Part shown: positions 19,036 through 28,663 of the stretch, one piece after another
Numbering within the stretch: position 1 is the stretch's first letter
Layout: each line of letters starts with the position of its first letter
Source of the DNA: JASLMY01 sp965226475
GTDB taxonomy: Bacteria > Pseudomonadota > Alphaproteobacteria > GCA-2731375
Length of the DNA: 64,000 nt
Direction of reading: 5' to 3'
Assembly (NCBI GenBank): GCA_965226475.1
Contig: CBDDDJ010000002.1
Location: 1-64,000, forward strand
Translations under genes and position numbers: made by a program
Notes under the pieces: model-generated
Database searches by the model: none
What the model was told of the DNA's origin: nothing
What the model saw: the letters and a program-made list of their open reading frames with translations, nothing else

Positions 19036-20060
19036 GGCTCAATTCGTGAATTGTATGCGTCACCTTGTTACGGCGGCGGCGAGGCAGGCTCGGTCATTGG
19101 CGCCGGGGGCGAGGCCGACGAGGTGGAACCTGCTCAGGTAGTTGTCCAGATAGCGGGTGGCGATGCCGCGGCGGGGACGCAGGAAGTCCTTCAACCGGCT
19201 GTGGCGGCTGTTCACCGTCTGCACATGCAGATCGCCCCGAACCCGTTTCCCCATCGAGCGGTTGAGTGCTTCGTGGCTCACCCCGAGCGCGGCGGCGCAA
19301 GGTGGATAGCTCGCGCCACCGTCGGAGACCAGCAGGGCGTCCTTCGCGACCACCGGGTCGAGAGCAGCCGTGAGCGCCGCCGCGTCGACCCTGGGCAGCA
19401 CCGCGCTCACCGTCGTCCCGCTCCGGTCCGCCGCCATGAGAACCGGCACCTGCTCGCGCGAGAGGCCGCGCTTCTTCGCCTTGCCGCCCCGCCGCCGTGC
19501 CTTGCGTCCCAGCCCGCGCGCGCCCTTCCGGCTCTCCAGGACGTAGGTCTCGTCCGCTTCCACGATCCCCTTGAGCACCTCCGAATCGCTCCGCGCCGCC
19601 GCCAGAAACCGGTGACGCCAGCGGAACGCCGTGCTCACCGCCACGTCGCAGCGCGCCGCCGAGGCCTTCACCGTCTCCCCCTCCGCCAGCGACGCCCCGA
19701 ACGACAGCCAGCGTTCCTTGTGGTGCAGGCCCGACAGCGGCGTACCGGTCAGCGCGTTGAAGGTCCTGCCGCAGCCCTTGCACTGGTAGCGCCGCAGACC
19801 CCGCGCCATACCGCGCGAAACCGCCCCTTCGCTCGCGCAGTGCGGACAGCGCCGGGCCTCGTCCACACCAAGCTCGATCGCGGCCTTCGATGCCTCGCCT
19901 TCGCTCCGGCCCGACAGCACCGCGAGCGCCTCGTGCCGCTGCACGCGCGTCAGCCCGCGCGCCGCCGAAAGCCACACCTGGAAACCCTTGCCGTCCATGA
20001 CCCAACCTCCTGACATTCCGGGCATTCTATCACAAATGCATACGTTTCACGAATTGAGCC
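19036..20060 (-). mobile_element. IS-A copy 3, IS1595 family, left arm only
   Basis: 1025 bp with ends GGCTCAATTCGTGAA and target duplication AAGGGATA (19028-19035 and 20061-20068) within the IS-B terminal repeat. The right arm has the uninterrupted IS-B end at 40805, so this copy arrived after the duplication or was lost on the right. Confidence 0.94.
19060..19998 (-). CDS. IS1595-family transposase (IS-A copy 3)
   Basis: 312 residues, intact. It differs from copy 2 at a few residues (Q for R in GKGFQVW, K for E in MGKRVRGD, R for W in YLSRFHLVG). Same zinc ribbon and DDE core as copy 2. Confidence 0.93.
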   Translation of the reverse strand: MDGKGFQVWLSAARGLTRVQRHEALAVLSGRSEGEASKAAIELGVDEARRCPHCASEGAVSRGMARGLRRYQCKGCGRTFNALTGTPLSGLHHKERWLSFGASLAEGETVKASAARCDVAVSTAFRWRHRFLAAARSDSEVLKGIVEADETYVLESRKGARGLGRKARRRGGKAKKRGLSREQVPVLMAADRSGTTVSAVLPRVDAAALTAALDPVVAKDALLVSDGGASYPPCAAALGVSHEALNRSMGKRVRGDLHVQTVNSRHSRLKDFLRPRRGIATRYLDNYLSRFHLVGLAPGANDRACLAAAVTR

Positions 20061-20264
20061 AAGGGATAAGCCCTCGATTGAGTTTGCCGACATGGACCAA
20101 AAGGACATTCTGCCTGACGTCCAGGATTAATTTTTTCAGCTCGAGTATTTGATTTATAGTCCGATTCTGCTCGCCTGGATCGACACCTCGGCTCTCGAAA
20201 TATAAGAACGTCAAAAGACCCATTACACCTAAAAGAAGTAGCGCCTGCTTTATCCCCGTTACCG

Positions 20265-21341
20265 TCATAACGGAGAACCTCGCAGGTTTCCGGTCAGCGT
20301 CCGAAGAAACGCGACGACTTTTTGTATTTCGTCGGCGCTGAGATCCCGGCCGAGTTGATAGCTGGCCATGAGGGCCACGGCCTGCTGGAGTTTCTTCACC
20401 GATCCGTCGTGAAAGTAGGGCGCGGTGATGGCCACGTTCCGAAAGGATGGAACCTTGAAAACGCGACGGTCCGACTCGCGCCCGGTGACATGAAACCGGC
20501 CATCGTCGTGGTCTCCGGCCGCTTCCCCGCGGCTGGTGTAATCCTTGAACACCCCGATCTTTTGAAACATGTTGCCGCCAACATTCACCCCTTGGTGACA
20601 GGCGACGCAGCCAAATGATTTGAACAGCTCGTAGCCGGCTTTTTCTTCGTCCGTGATGGCGTCGTCTTCGCCGAGGAGAAATCTGTCGAAACGTGCCCCC
20701 GGGGTCGCCAGGGAACGTTGGAACGTGGCGATCGCGTCCTTCACGTTCGCGGCTTGGACGCCGTCGTCGTAGACCCGCTCGAACGCGGCCGCATAATCGG
20801 AATCGCCGCGCAGCCTCGCCAAAACCTCGGGCCATTCGGCCGCCATTCCCGTGGGGTTGCGCAGCGATGCCTCGATTTGTTCCTCCAACGTCGCCGCGCG
20901 CCCATCCCAGAATTGGCGAAAGTTGAGGCCGCTGTTGAAAACGGTCGGCGCGTTGCGGGCGAGTACGGACCCACCAATGCCGCGCGATGTCGCCAGCCGG
21001 TCCGTGCCGCCGGTGGCGAGGTCGTGGCAGCTGACACAGGCGATGCTGCCGTCTTTCGACAGCCCGGAATCATTGAACAACAATTCTCCCAGTTCGACTT
21101 TTCCTTGGTCGAGATCGCGTGGTATCCGGACGGGAAGAATGGGTTCCGATCGCCCCCGGCCCGAGGGCGAGTCGCCCAGATGCCGCGCCGGGCTCGCGTC
21201 CCCGCCGCTCTGGCCGTGCGCTGGGCGCTGGCATGGCGGGCCGGCGAGGACGGCGAGCAGCAGGATCAGACCGGCGCCCTTGATGGCGCCGGTCGGGCCA
21301 TAACGCCGAAATAGCGGCCAAGCCGGTGGATATCCCATCAT
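20265..21341 (-). CDS. Di-haem cytochrome c peroxidase (MauG/CcpA family)
   Basis: 358 residues from the ATG at 21341; an ATG three bases later is equally possible. An N-terminal hydrophobic segment (GAGLILLLAVLAG, residues 22-34) serves as signal or anchor for export. Two haem-binding motifs are seen, C102-V-S-C-H106 and C245-V-A-C-H249, with the family motifs RNAPTVFNSGLNFRQFWDGR and FKVPSFRNVAITAPYFHDGS. Members reduce hydrogen peroxide in the periplasm or oxidise protein-bound substrates. Its stop overlaps the kinase start (ATGA), so it headed an operon with the kinase and probably the MBL regulator. It lies outside the duplicated region and is single copy here. Confidence 0.93.
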   Translation of the reverse strand: MMGYPPAWPLFRRYGPTGAIKGAGLILLLAVLAGPPCQRPAHGQSGGDASPARHLGDSPSGRGRSEPILPVRIPRDLDQGKVELGELLFNDSGLSKDGSIACVSCHDLATGGTDRLATSRGIGGSVLARNAPTVFNSGLNFRQFWDGRAATLEEQIEASLRNPTGMAAEWPEVLARLRGDSDYAAAFERVYDDGVQAANVKDAIATFQRSLATPGARFDRFLLGEDDAITDEEKAGYELFKSFGCVACHQGVNVGGNMFQKIGVFKDYTSRGEAAGDHDDGRFHVTGRESDRRVFKVPSFRNVAITAPYFHDGSVKKLQQAVALMASYQLGRDLSADEIQKVVAFLRTLTGNLRGSPL

Positions 21342-21739
21342 CACGCCATGCGCCACCAACGGCCGTGCCCGGTCGAGAGGCCTTGATGACCGGGTAACCC
21401 GGCAATCGCGAGATCGAGCATCGGCTCCCGGGGAATCATAGCCTCGCGGCCCCCCGATCGCAATTCCGTGCGCTTGCGCGCGCTTCGCCATGTCGTTCGC
21501 GAGGGCCTCGAGACGGCTTCGTTGCCAGCCCTGTGCGCGAGGCGAACGCCCGGGGCCGGCCGGGCGGGGCGCCGGGCGGGCGCGGCGGGGATTTCTTGGC
21601 GGTCGGCGAATCCCGGCGGGCTTCGATTCCGCCTCGCTTCCGCTATTGCGGCGCCTCGCGGTCGAGGCCGCGGCCCGGTCAATCCCGGCTCGGCGCATTC
21701 CTCGGCGCGGCGCCCGAGGGCCGATGCATCGCCTTCGCC
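21342..21739. other. Intergenic region upstream of the peroxidase gene
   Basis: I see no supportable gene here. The open frames in several frames are GC-driven. The peroxidase promoter should be in the part nearest 21341, but no clear element is visible. Confidence 0.4.
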
Positions 21740-21853
21740 GGCGACAGCCGGCGATCCTTCTCGCCCGAGACGATGTCGGCGCGCGCGTTGCCCCGGCTCG
21801 TCACGTGGTGGAGCGCCCCCGGCAATTCGATGCGGAGCGGTCTCGCCAAGGCG
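21740..21853 (-). pseudogene. REP-associated (RAYT, Y1) transposase N-terminal remnant 1
   Basis: Minus-strand reading from about 21853 gives ARPLRIELPGALHHVTSRGN then ARADIVSGEKDRRL, the typical N-terminus of REP-associated tyrosine transposases (HUH-type Y1). The catalytic HUH and Tyr regions are missing. The following plus-strand sequence is AT-richer. Confidence 0.75.
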
Positions 21854-22049
21854 CAATCCTAGCAGTTTGTCGAGCTTAGGCCGATAGAGGTCAATATGCG
21901 CAAGAAACGCAATGATTTTCACGGGAAATTATAACAAACATACGAACCATGCGCTTTGTGTGAAATATTATTGCCGATTTTGCTTAAGCCCGACAGGCTC
22001 CTAGGGCGGCCGAATGCAAAAAACAAGCCCTGACCCCTTGTAGTCACGA

Positions 22050-22212
22050 GGCGCGGCAAGGCCATCCGAACCGGACGTCCGCCGCCGCCGTCTCGATGAA
22101 GAGCCGGCGGTCCTCGTCGCCCGCAATGTCGGCCCGCGTGTCGCCCCGGCTGGTCACGCGATAGAGCGTGCTCGGAATTTCGATACGAAACGGTTCGGTA
22201 GGACGGGACCCT
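22050..22212 (-). pseudogene. RAYT (Y1) transposase N-terminal remnant 2
   Basis: Minus strand reads PFRIEIPSTLYRVTSRGD then TRADIAGDEDRRLFIETAAAD, homologous to remnant 1 and to RAYT N-termini. It is bounded on both sides by the phrase CCTGACCCC (near 22032 and 22239), which commonly flanks these elements. The catalytic part is missing. Confidence 0.75.
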
Positions 22213-22235
22213 GGCGAGATGAAATTTTCGATTCA

Positions 22236-22301
22236 AGACCTGACCCCGAAACCGTGCGTCTGCTTGTCCGAGATATCGAGACCGGCGTAAACTTCACTCA
22301 T
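22236..22301 (-). pseudogene. IS110-family transposase N-terminal remnant
   Basis: From the ATG at 22301 the minus strand reads MSEVYAGLDISDKQTHGFGV, the usual start of IS110 (DEDD) transposases including the first catalytic Asp. It stops after about 21 codons at the RAYT remnant boundary. A ribosome-binding-like AGGAGG lies just upstream. Confidence 0.75.
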
Positions 22302-22609
22302 GGGTCGTCCTCCTAACGAGAGCCCACCGCAGGCGCCAAACCAGGGTGGGCTCGGGGTTGTTGATGAGGGCGACCCTAACTCAATTACGCCATGTCCCCG
22401 GAATTCCGATCCAGATCCCGGCCCGAACCACTTAGCGCTTGGCGACTGGCGAATGATATCCTTCGCGACGGTCGAGGGCGGGGTGGCGAGAGAAATTCGG
22501 GCATGGTTGGACGGCCACGATCTCGGCCACGACGACCAATGATTAATGAAGATAGTTCCTTTGTCTCTCGATCGACTGATTGCCTTCGAATCTAGAAAGA
22601 ATAGAAGAG
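22302..22609. other. Region with no confident gene
   Basis: One plus-strand frame (22300-22542) ends VEGGVAREIRAWLDGHDLGH, which looks protein-like but has no start of its own and no family I recognise; it may be the 3' end of a lost gene. Base composition becomes AT-richer from about 22540, in step with the following secreted-protein gene. Confidence 0.35.
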
Positions 22610-25600
22610 ATGAAACAAAATACCCACAACGGCCGAGTGCTTCCTGCCTTGATACGAACTTGTGATAATAACAGTCAAGTTAGGGACGAACATCCGACCG
22701 CTCTAAATCGAAATAGAATCTGGTTACTTCGTTACATTATCTCGTTTATGATCGGGATCGAATCGGCTTTTCTATTGACGCCGTCCATACACGCCCAAAC
22801 GCTGTACACGATCACCGATTTAGGAAACCTTGGCGAGAACTTCAGCGAAGCAATGGGAATGAATGACGATGGCCAGATTGTGGGATCCTCTGCGTTAAAA
22901 ATGGACAACTCCGAGCTTTCCTGTATGAAACGGCAACATGATTGATCTCTCAACTCTAGGAGGAACTTCGATCCAAGCAATTTCTATCAACAATGCGGGC
23001 CAAATCGTGGGCGAGGCAATGCTTGCCAACGGAGACATTCATGCGTCCCTATTTGAAAATGGAGTCGTGTCCGACCTTGGAAGCCTCGGCGGTTCGAGCC
23101 AGGCCTCAGATATAAACGATTCCGGAATAATCGTCGGTAGATCTTTTTCCGATCCCGGATTTAACCAAGGAGACCAACGCGCAGTTCTATATGAAAATGG
23201 CACGTTAATTGATCTTGGAACGTTCGGTGGACCTAAAGCGGGCACAAATAGCATAAACAATCTGGGGCAGAGTGTAGTCCTTGCTAATATTAATAATTCT
23301 ACTTCAAGTGCATTTTGTATGAAGACGGTATGCTCAACAATCTAGGCTTTTCAGGCGAGCCATTTGACATCAATACAGCCGAGAAAATTGTGGGCCGCGC
23401 TGTTTAGCGATGAACAACGCCCCTTTCTCTTTGAAAATAATGTACTCACGGATTTGGGAACTTTTGAGGGCAAGGCAAAGATAACTGGTACAGCACGAGC
23501 AATTAACGATGCTGGTCAAATTATTGGCGAATCGGGAGTTACTGATACAGAGACCCACACATTTATCATTATCGATGGCCAGATGGTGGACATGAATACC
23601 CTCGTTTATGCGAACGATCCACTCTCGGGAAGCTTCATATTGATTAAGAGATCTGACATTAATTCTTCCGGAGCTATCGTCGGAAGCGGCTCAATTAATG
23701 GCCAAAAACATGCATTTTCTCTCACACCGAATGCTCCCCCCGTCGCCATGAAAGGCGCCATTTCGACCACCGAAGACACGGCTAAATCGGGTGTCTTGAA
23801 CGGCAGTAACCCGGACGGTGACGCAGTAACCTTTTCCATCGTTATCCCGCCAAGCAACGGCATTGCCGTGATCACCAATGCCGGGACCGGAACATTCACA
23901 TAAACGCCGGGTAGTGACTATTTCGGCGCGGACAGCCTTACCTTCAAAGTGACGGATTCAGTTGGTTCGTCCTCCAATATCGCCGCGATGAACATTACCG
24001 TAACGGCAGTGAACGATCCACCCTCTTTATCCGGGACGCCGCCGACGAGTGCCGGCATCAATGTGTCCTATAGCTTTACGCCGACCTTGAGCACGGCATT
24101 CGGGGAAGCCGGGCAAAATCATACTTTCAGTATCGAGAATGCACCGGCTTGGGCGATCTTCAACGCGTTCACGGGACAGCTTAGCGGTACGCCGGCGCCG
24201 AACGACTTGGGCGAGCATTTGGGGATTGTGATCTCGGCGAGCGACAGTGAGTCGCCGCCTCTGTCCGATAGCCTGGGACCGTTTTTGATCACGGTTGTTG
24301 ATACGACGGCGCCGACCACGACGGCAACGCCGTTGCCAACGGAGGGATACACATCCAGCAGAACAGTCACGTTGAACTGCGTCGACGACGTGGCTTGCGC
24401 GGCGATCCACTTCACGAGCAACGGCACGAAGCCGACGACGAATTCGCCGGTCTACAGCGGGGCTATCACCCTCACCGCTTCGACCACGTTGAGGTTCTTC
24501 GGCGTCGATACCAGCGGCAACAAGGAAAGCGTGAATACGCTCAGCTACCTGATCGATGTCACGCCGCCCGAGATCGGGATCTCGACGCCGATTGACCGCG
24601 AGACCTTGAACTAGCTTTTCGCGGTCAGGGGGTCGGCGAACGACGGGGGCGATTCGGGCGTCGTTCAGGTGCGCGTTCAGATCACCGATGGCACCTTCTA
24701 CGTCAAATCCGACGGCAGCGGCTTCACCAGCTTCCCACAATGGATCGATGCCATCGATATCGGCACCGGCGGAAACTGGTCCAGTTGGCTGGTGGATGGC
24801 TTGAATGCCAACTGGACCAACAACGTCACCTATACGATCCGCGCGCGGGCCACGGACGCGGCGGGCCATGTCTCCGACGCGGTGCACAGCTTCCTCTTCT
24901 ATGACGGCTTGGCGCAGTTCACGACGCTGAACCTCACGCTTTCCGCCACCAGCATCGGCTTCGGGGGGGCGACGAAGGCGGCGCTGAAGCTGACGGCGTC
25001 GGGCTCGTCCACCGCTTATCTCGCGGGGAACGAGATCGTGATCGATGTCACCGACCCCGACGGCACCAAGGCAACCATCGGGCCGTTCCCGACCGACCCA
25101 CACGGCGCGGTCACGGTCGAGAACTTCGGGGCGGCGGGGAACGGGCTGCTGCCGGGCGGCGGCGACCTTCGCTTCGACAAGGCGGGCACCTGGACCTTGC
25201 AGGCGCGGTTCGCGGGCACGCCGGCCCTGGCCCCTTCCAATTCCAATCCCCCCGCGATCCTGCTGGTCGGCACGTCGGCCGGCTACGCCGTGGTGGTGCA
25301 GGGAAAGATCGCCAACGGGGAGGGACTGGAGAGCCACAACAAGACCGCCAACCGGATTTATCGCACGCTGCTGGATCGCGGCTTCGCCGATCAGAACATC
25401 TTTTATTTCAATCATGATCCCGCCCAGGATGCCAACGGCGACGGTACGCCGGACAACGATCAAGCCGGCATCGGCGTCGATGCCGTGCCGACGGAAGCAG
25501 GCGTGCGTCAGGCCATCGAGAACCTGGCGCCGCGGGTCAACCAGAACCCCGCGCCGGTCTATGTCGTCTTCGTCGATCATGGCTCCCGCGATCACAAGTT

Positions 25601-28093
25601 CCTGCTGAACGACTTCGCCGAGGCGGTGACGCCGGCCGAGCTCGACCGCTGGCTGGATGCCCTGGAAGCGGGCCTGAGCGGCGAGGCGCGCGCCAAGCCG
25701 CGCGTCGTGGTGGTGGGAACCTGCTACTCGGGCGGCTTCATTCCCCGGCTCTCGGGGCCGAACCGGCTGATCGTCGCAAGTGCCGCGGCGGACGAAGAGT
25801 CGTACAAGGGCGCCATCGAGGCCGACGGGATTCGGGTCGGGGAATACTTCCTCGAGGAATTTTTCCAGGACTCGGCCGGGGCACCACCTTCGGCCCGGCC
25901 TTCGCGCTCGCCACCGCCAAGACTGAGACCTATACCCGCACCGGCGGCACCTCGGGCAACGGCGCCAAGCGTTATTTCGACGACGCCCAGCAGCATCCCA
26001 TGTTGGACGACAACGGCGATGGCGTCGGCAGCAATTTTCTCGACCGGTCGTCCAAGGACGGTAAGCTGGCCGCGACCTTGGCGCTGGGCACGGGCCCCAA
26101 CTACGACGTCAACTCCGCCGAGAACCCGGCGGACGTGGTGGCTGTCACCGAGACTCTGTTTCTCGCCGACGGCACCGACACCGCGCTGCTTTACCTCAGA
26201 GCCAACGATAACGCACAGGTCGATCACGCCTTCATCGAGGTCCGGGAGCCGAGCACGACGCTGACACCGGCGGGCGGCACGGTGCAGCTGGAGACAGGGT
26301 TCCTGAGGGATATCCTGAGCGCCACGAGCGGCCGCCACGAAGTGAACTATGGCTCCCAGCGGGCCTCGCCTGACGACTTTTCCACACCGGGTAAATATGA
26401 GATCTACTATTACGTCGAGGACGCGGAGACCGGCAACATCTCGCCGGCCAAACGCTCGGTGGTCTACAAGAACCTGGGCGGCAATACAGGCCCAAGCGCC
26501 TTCAGCTTGCTCTCGGTCGCCCCGGTGCAGGACCCGAACACCACCGGCGACGGCGCGATCACCAAGACCGTGACGATCCTGGACTGGGAAGACGCGTCCG
26601 ACACCCATGGCCTCACCTACACCCTGGAGATCGCCGACGATCCAAACTTCAACGCCGCCTCGACCTTCACCTCCCTCGTCAATTCCCAAGCGACCACCGA
26701 GGTTGTGATCTACCGGCGGGAGGAACTCGAGGCTTCGCGGGCCGCGGTGGACGCCACGGCACGGCTCGTCGATCAGCGCACCTATTACTGGCGCGTGGTG
26801 GCGATCGACAATTTCGGCGCCAGGCGGATCAGCCGAGAGGTCTGGCGCTTCACGACCAACAACAACAACGCGCCCTTCGGCATCGTGCGCGGCATCATGT
26901 CGTCGGACCAGGACTTCACGCGGCTAGCGGGCAGCGTACGGGGCCTGATCAGCGGCTTCGACGAGACGGTGGTGGCGGAATTCAACGGCGAATACATCAT
27001 CGTCATGCCACCGGGGACGGCCCGGCTCACGGGCCGCCGTAGCGGTTATCTGGACCGCGTGTTCTCCGCCCTGGAGGTGCCGGTCAGCACCGAGGAAGAG
27101 CCCTTCGTCGAACTCAACCTGCGTCTCCTGACCAGCACCGGCGACAGCGACCAGGACGGCATGCCCAACGGCTGGGAAGCCGACAACGGCCTCGACCCCG
27201 AGGATCCGAGCGATGCCGAGGAGGATCCGGACGGCGATGGTCTCACCAACTTGGAGGAATACTTGGCCGGGAGCGACCCTCGGGCTTCGCCGGACAGTGA
27301 CGGCGATGGGCTTGCCGACGACCAGGAACGAATCCTCGGCACCGATCCCGATAATCCGGACAGCGACGGCGACGGCTCGGGCGATGGCGCGGAAATCTCG
27401 GCGGGACGCAATCCAACCGTGAACGAGCCCGTGGTGGTGCTGTTGATCACCAAGCTGGTCCTGGGCGAGGAGGAGAACCCCGACCGCGACGGCGACGGCC
27501 TGCCGAACGCGTGGGAGAGCGCCAACGGCCTCGATCCCGACGATGCCAGCGACGCCGCGCTCGACGGCGACGGCGACGGGCTGACCAACCTGGCCGAATA
27601 CCAGCAGGGCTCCGATCCCCGGGACCCGGACTCCCCGGTCGTCCAGGACGCCGACGGCGATGGCTTGACGATTGCCGAGGAGACCGCGCTCGGGACCGAC
27701 CCGAACGATCCGGACAGCGACGACGACGGCCTCGAGGACGGCGCCGAGGTCTCGCGGGGCACCGATCCCTTGGCGGCCGACAGCGACGGCGATGGCTTGT
27801 CGGACGGCGCCGAGGTCGCGCTCGGTACCGATCCGCTTGCCCCGGACAGCGACGATGACGGGCTCGTGGACGGCGCGGAAGCCGGCTTCGGCACCGATCC
27901 GCTCACCGCCGACAGCGACGGCGACGGTCTTTTGGACGGCGCGGAAATCGACCTGGGAACCGACCCCCTGGACCCCGACTCCGACGGCGACGGCATGGAG
28001 GACGGCGCCGAGGTCGCCATCGGCCGCGACCCCACCCTCAACGAGCCCGCCGTCCTCGTCATCATCCGAAACTTCCTCGACGCGGGGCCGTAG
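22610..28093 (+). pseudogene. Decayed giant secreted protein: HAF repeats, Ig-like modules, C13 peptidase, thrombospondin-3 repeats
   Basis: One ancestral gene of about 1,800 codons is recognisable across frames. In order: signal peptide (ending near TPSIHAQTLY); HAF repeats with Gly-Gln-Ile-Val-Gly motifs (22800-23700); a cadherin-like module (23755-24000); a putative-Ig domain (24000-24300); a chitobiase-type FN3-like domain (24310-24580); a legumain-like C13 peptidase (25260-25865) with His in VVFVDHGS (25578) and Cys in VVVGTCYSGGF (25722); then FN3-like sequence and about ten Asp-rich calcium repeats (27150-28030) and a C-terminal tail. Disruptions: several 1-2 bp losses between 22895 and 23405, TAA at about 23901 (where GTFTYTP is expected), TAG at about 24612, and a frameshift near 25870. 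The 3' frame from 26000 is clean. Confidence 0.85.
27650..28030 (+). repeat. Tandem thrombospondin type-3 calcium-binding repeats
   Basis: Repeats of about 54 bases encode DSDGDGL-DGAEV-LGTDPL-type units, each an Asp-rich calcium loop. The DNA is also near-repetitive (GACAGCGACGGCGATGG-like cores), so this stretch is prone to unit gain and loss and to assembly error. Confidence 0.9.
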
Positions 28094-28663
28094 GTCTCTT
28101 GCCGCCCGACACGAGCGCCAGGGAGGGGCGGGCGGCGCGGATCGGGATCATTGCCGCGGTCGAGCGGGTCGTTTTCGATGGCCTGCCGGAGCGATCCTCG
28201 ATCCATGCCTCGTGGTGTATCGAGCTTCGCCACGATTCCGTGCCGTCTCTGGCCCGCTGCTTTTCCATGGCCTCGCCGCTCGGCGATCTCGATCCATGCC
28301 TCGTCGTCGTCCCGATCGACCCGCGATAAGATTCCGCGTGAAGAGTCTCGGCTCCAGCCTGATCGTCGGCCACCCGCGCCACGATTTCCAGCAAGTCCTC
28401 GCCCCGGCTGAAAAAACGCCGTCTCATCGAGAAACGCGCCTTGTCGACCAACCGTCCGATGGTCCTCGGAACACGACGATCCGAGCCGCCGTCGACGAGG
28501 CCACTGATGATAATTACATACGATGGAATCCTATAAAATTACATAATTGCATCTCGCGCATGGCGACGTTACCGCCCCGCGCCGCGCCCTTCGGCCCTCC
28601 GCTCCCTCGGCGTCCCGCGAGGCGCGCGGCGGGGGGCGTGAGGGCGGCCCGCCGGGTCTTAGT
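28094..28663. other. Non-coding or decayed region before the IS5-family element
   Basis: No gene is convincing. A phrase close to CTCGATCCATGCCTCGT occurs twice (about 28197 and 28289), suggesting an old short duplication. A minus-strand frame (28062-28451) exists but has no recognisable family and a composition unlike the neighbouring genes. AT-rich patches lie at 28510-28555. Confidence 0.4.

Larger units (their letters stand above)
1..20074. repeat. Left arm of a giant inverted repeat
   Basis: This arm matches 40805-60013 in reverse complement. Paired coordinates sum to 60014 from the left edge to about 7140, to 60003 to about 8640, to 60004 to the first IS-A copy, to 59999 just inside it, and to 60684-60685 from 13.7 kb to the IS-B gene. 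Each step is explained by a visible indel. The inner limit is the IS-B end at 20074; the outer limit is beyond the window. This arm has an intact target duplication (CGATTGAG at 16703 and 20075) around its nested elements and the host gene resumes on the far side, so it is the ancestral copy. Confidence 0.95.
17809..20074 (-). mobile_element. IS-B, IS1595 family, interrupted by IS-A (left copy)
   Basis: Terminal repeats ATGGCTTATCCCTTTG (17809) and the complement of AGGGCTTATCCCTTTG (20074). With the doubled end at 16711 the whole insertion is flanked by CGATTGAG (16703-16710 and 20075-20082), an 8-bp duplication fitting IS1595. An IS-A copy (19036-20060) sits 14 bases inside the right end, but the transposase gene is not cut. 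IS-B split the kinase gene after codon 62, and its 20074 terminus is the breakpoint of the inverted duplication. Confidence 0.9.
9706..20268 (-). pseudogene. Membrane-bound hybrid histidine kinase gene shattered by nested insertions (left, full ancestral locus)
   Basis: The start ATG at 20268 overlaps the peroxidase stop (ATGA). Pieces on the minus strand are 20268-20083 (hydrophobic anchor QALLLLGVMGLLTFLYFES, then helix), 14131-13735, 13034-12871 and 11890-9706. Excising IS-B with its cargo, the IS21 element, the 684-bp element and IS-A, each with one target duplication, gives continuous sense such as GKLNRYDPLVASLADIR and GYYQAILYTVSLLFVAYIGY. One extra 1-bp loss near 13953 and, in this arm only, a 7-bp loss near 13797 shift frame. 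The product has an all-helical periplasmic sensor between two membrane helices (DAHL-like, tentative), then HisKA (MSHELRTPMNAI), HATPase (NLVNNAIKFT, GTGLGLAIS), two receiver domains and a C-terminal HPt (HTVKGAAGNLEASR). Confidence 0.9.

Noticed and set aside
24669..26264. Independent intact C13 peptidase gene
   Set aside because: It lacks its own start and signal peptide, follows directly from the upstream frame after a TAG, and shifts frame near 25870, so I treat it as part of the larger decayed gene.
27650..28030. Tandem repeats as a possible CRISPR array
   Set aside because: The repeats encode in-frame calcium-binding units with no spacers between them and are part of a coding sequence.
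28062..28451. 129-residue minus-strand ORF downstream of the calcium-repeat protein
   Set aside because: No family resemblance, and it overlaps the 3' end of the calcium-repeat frame; it may be an old remnant but cannot be supported as a gene.
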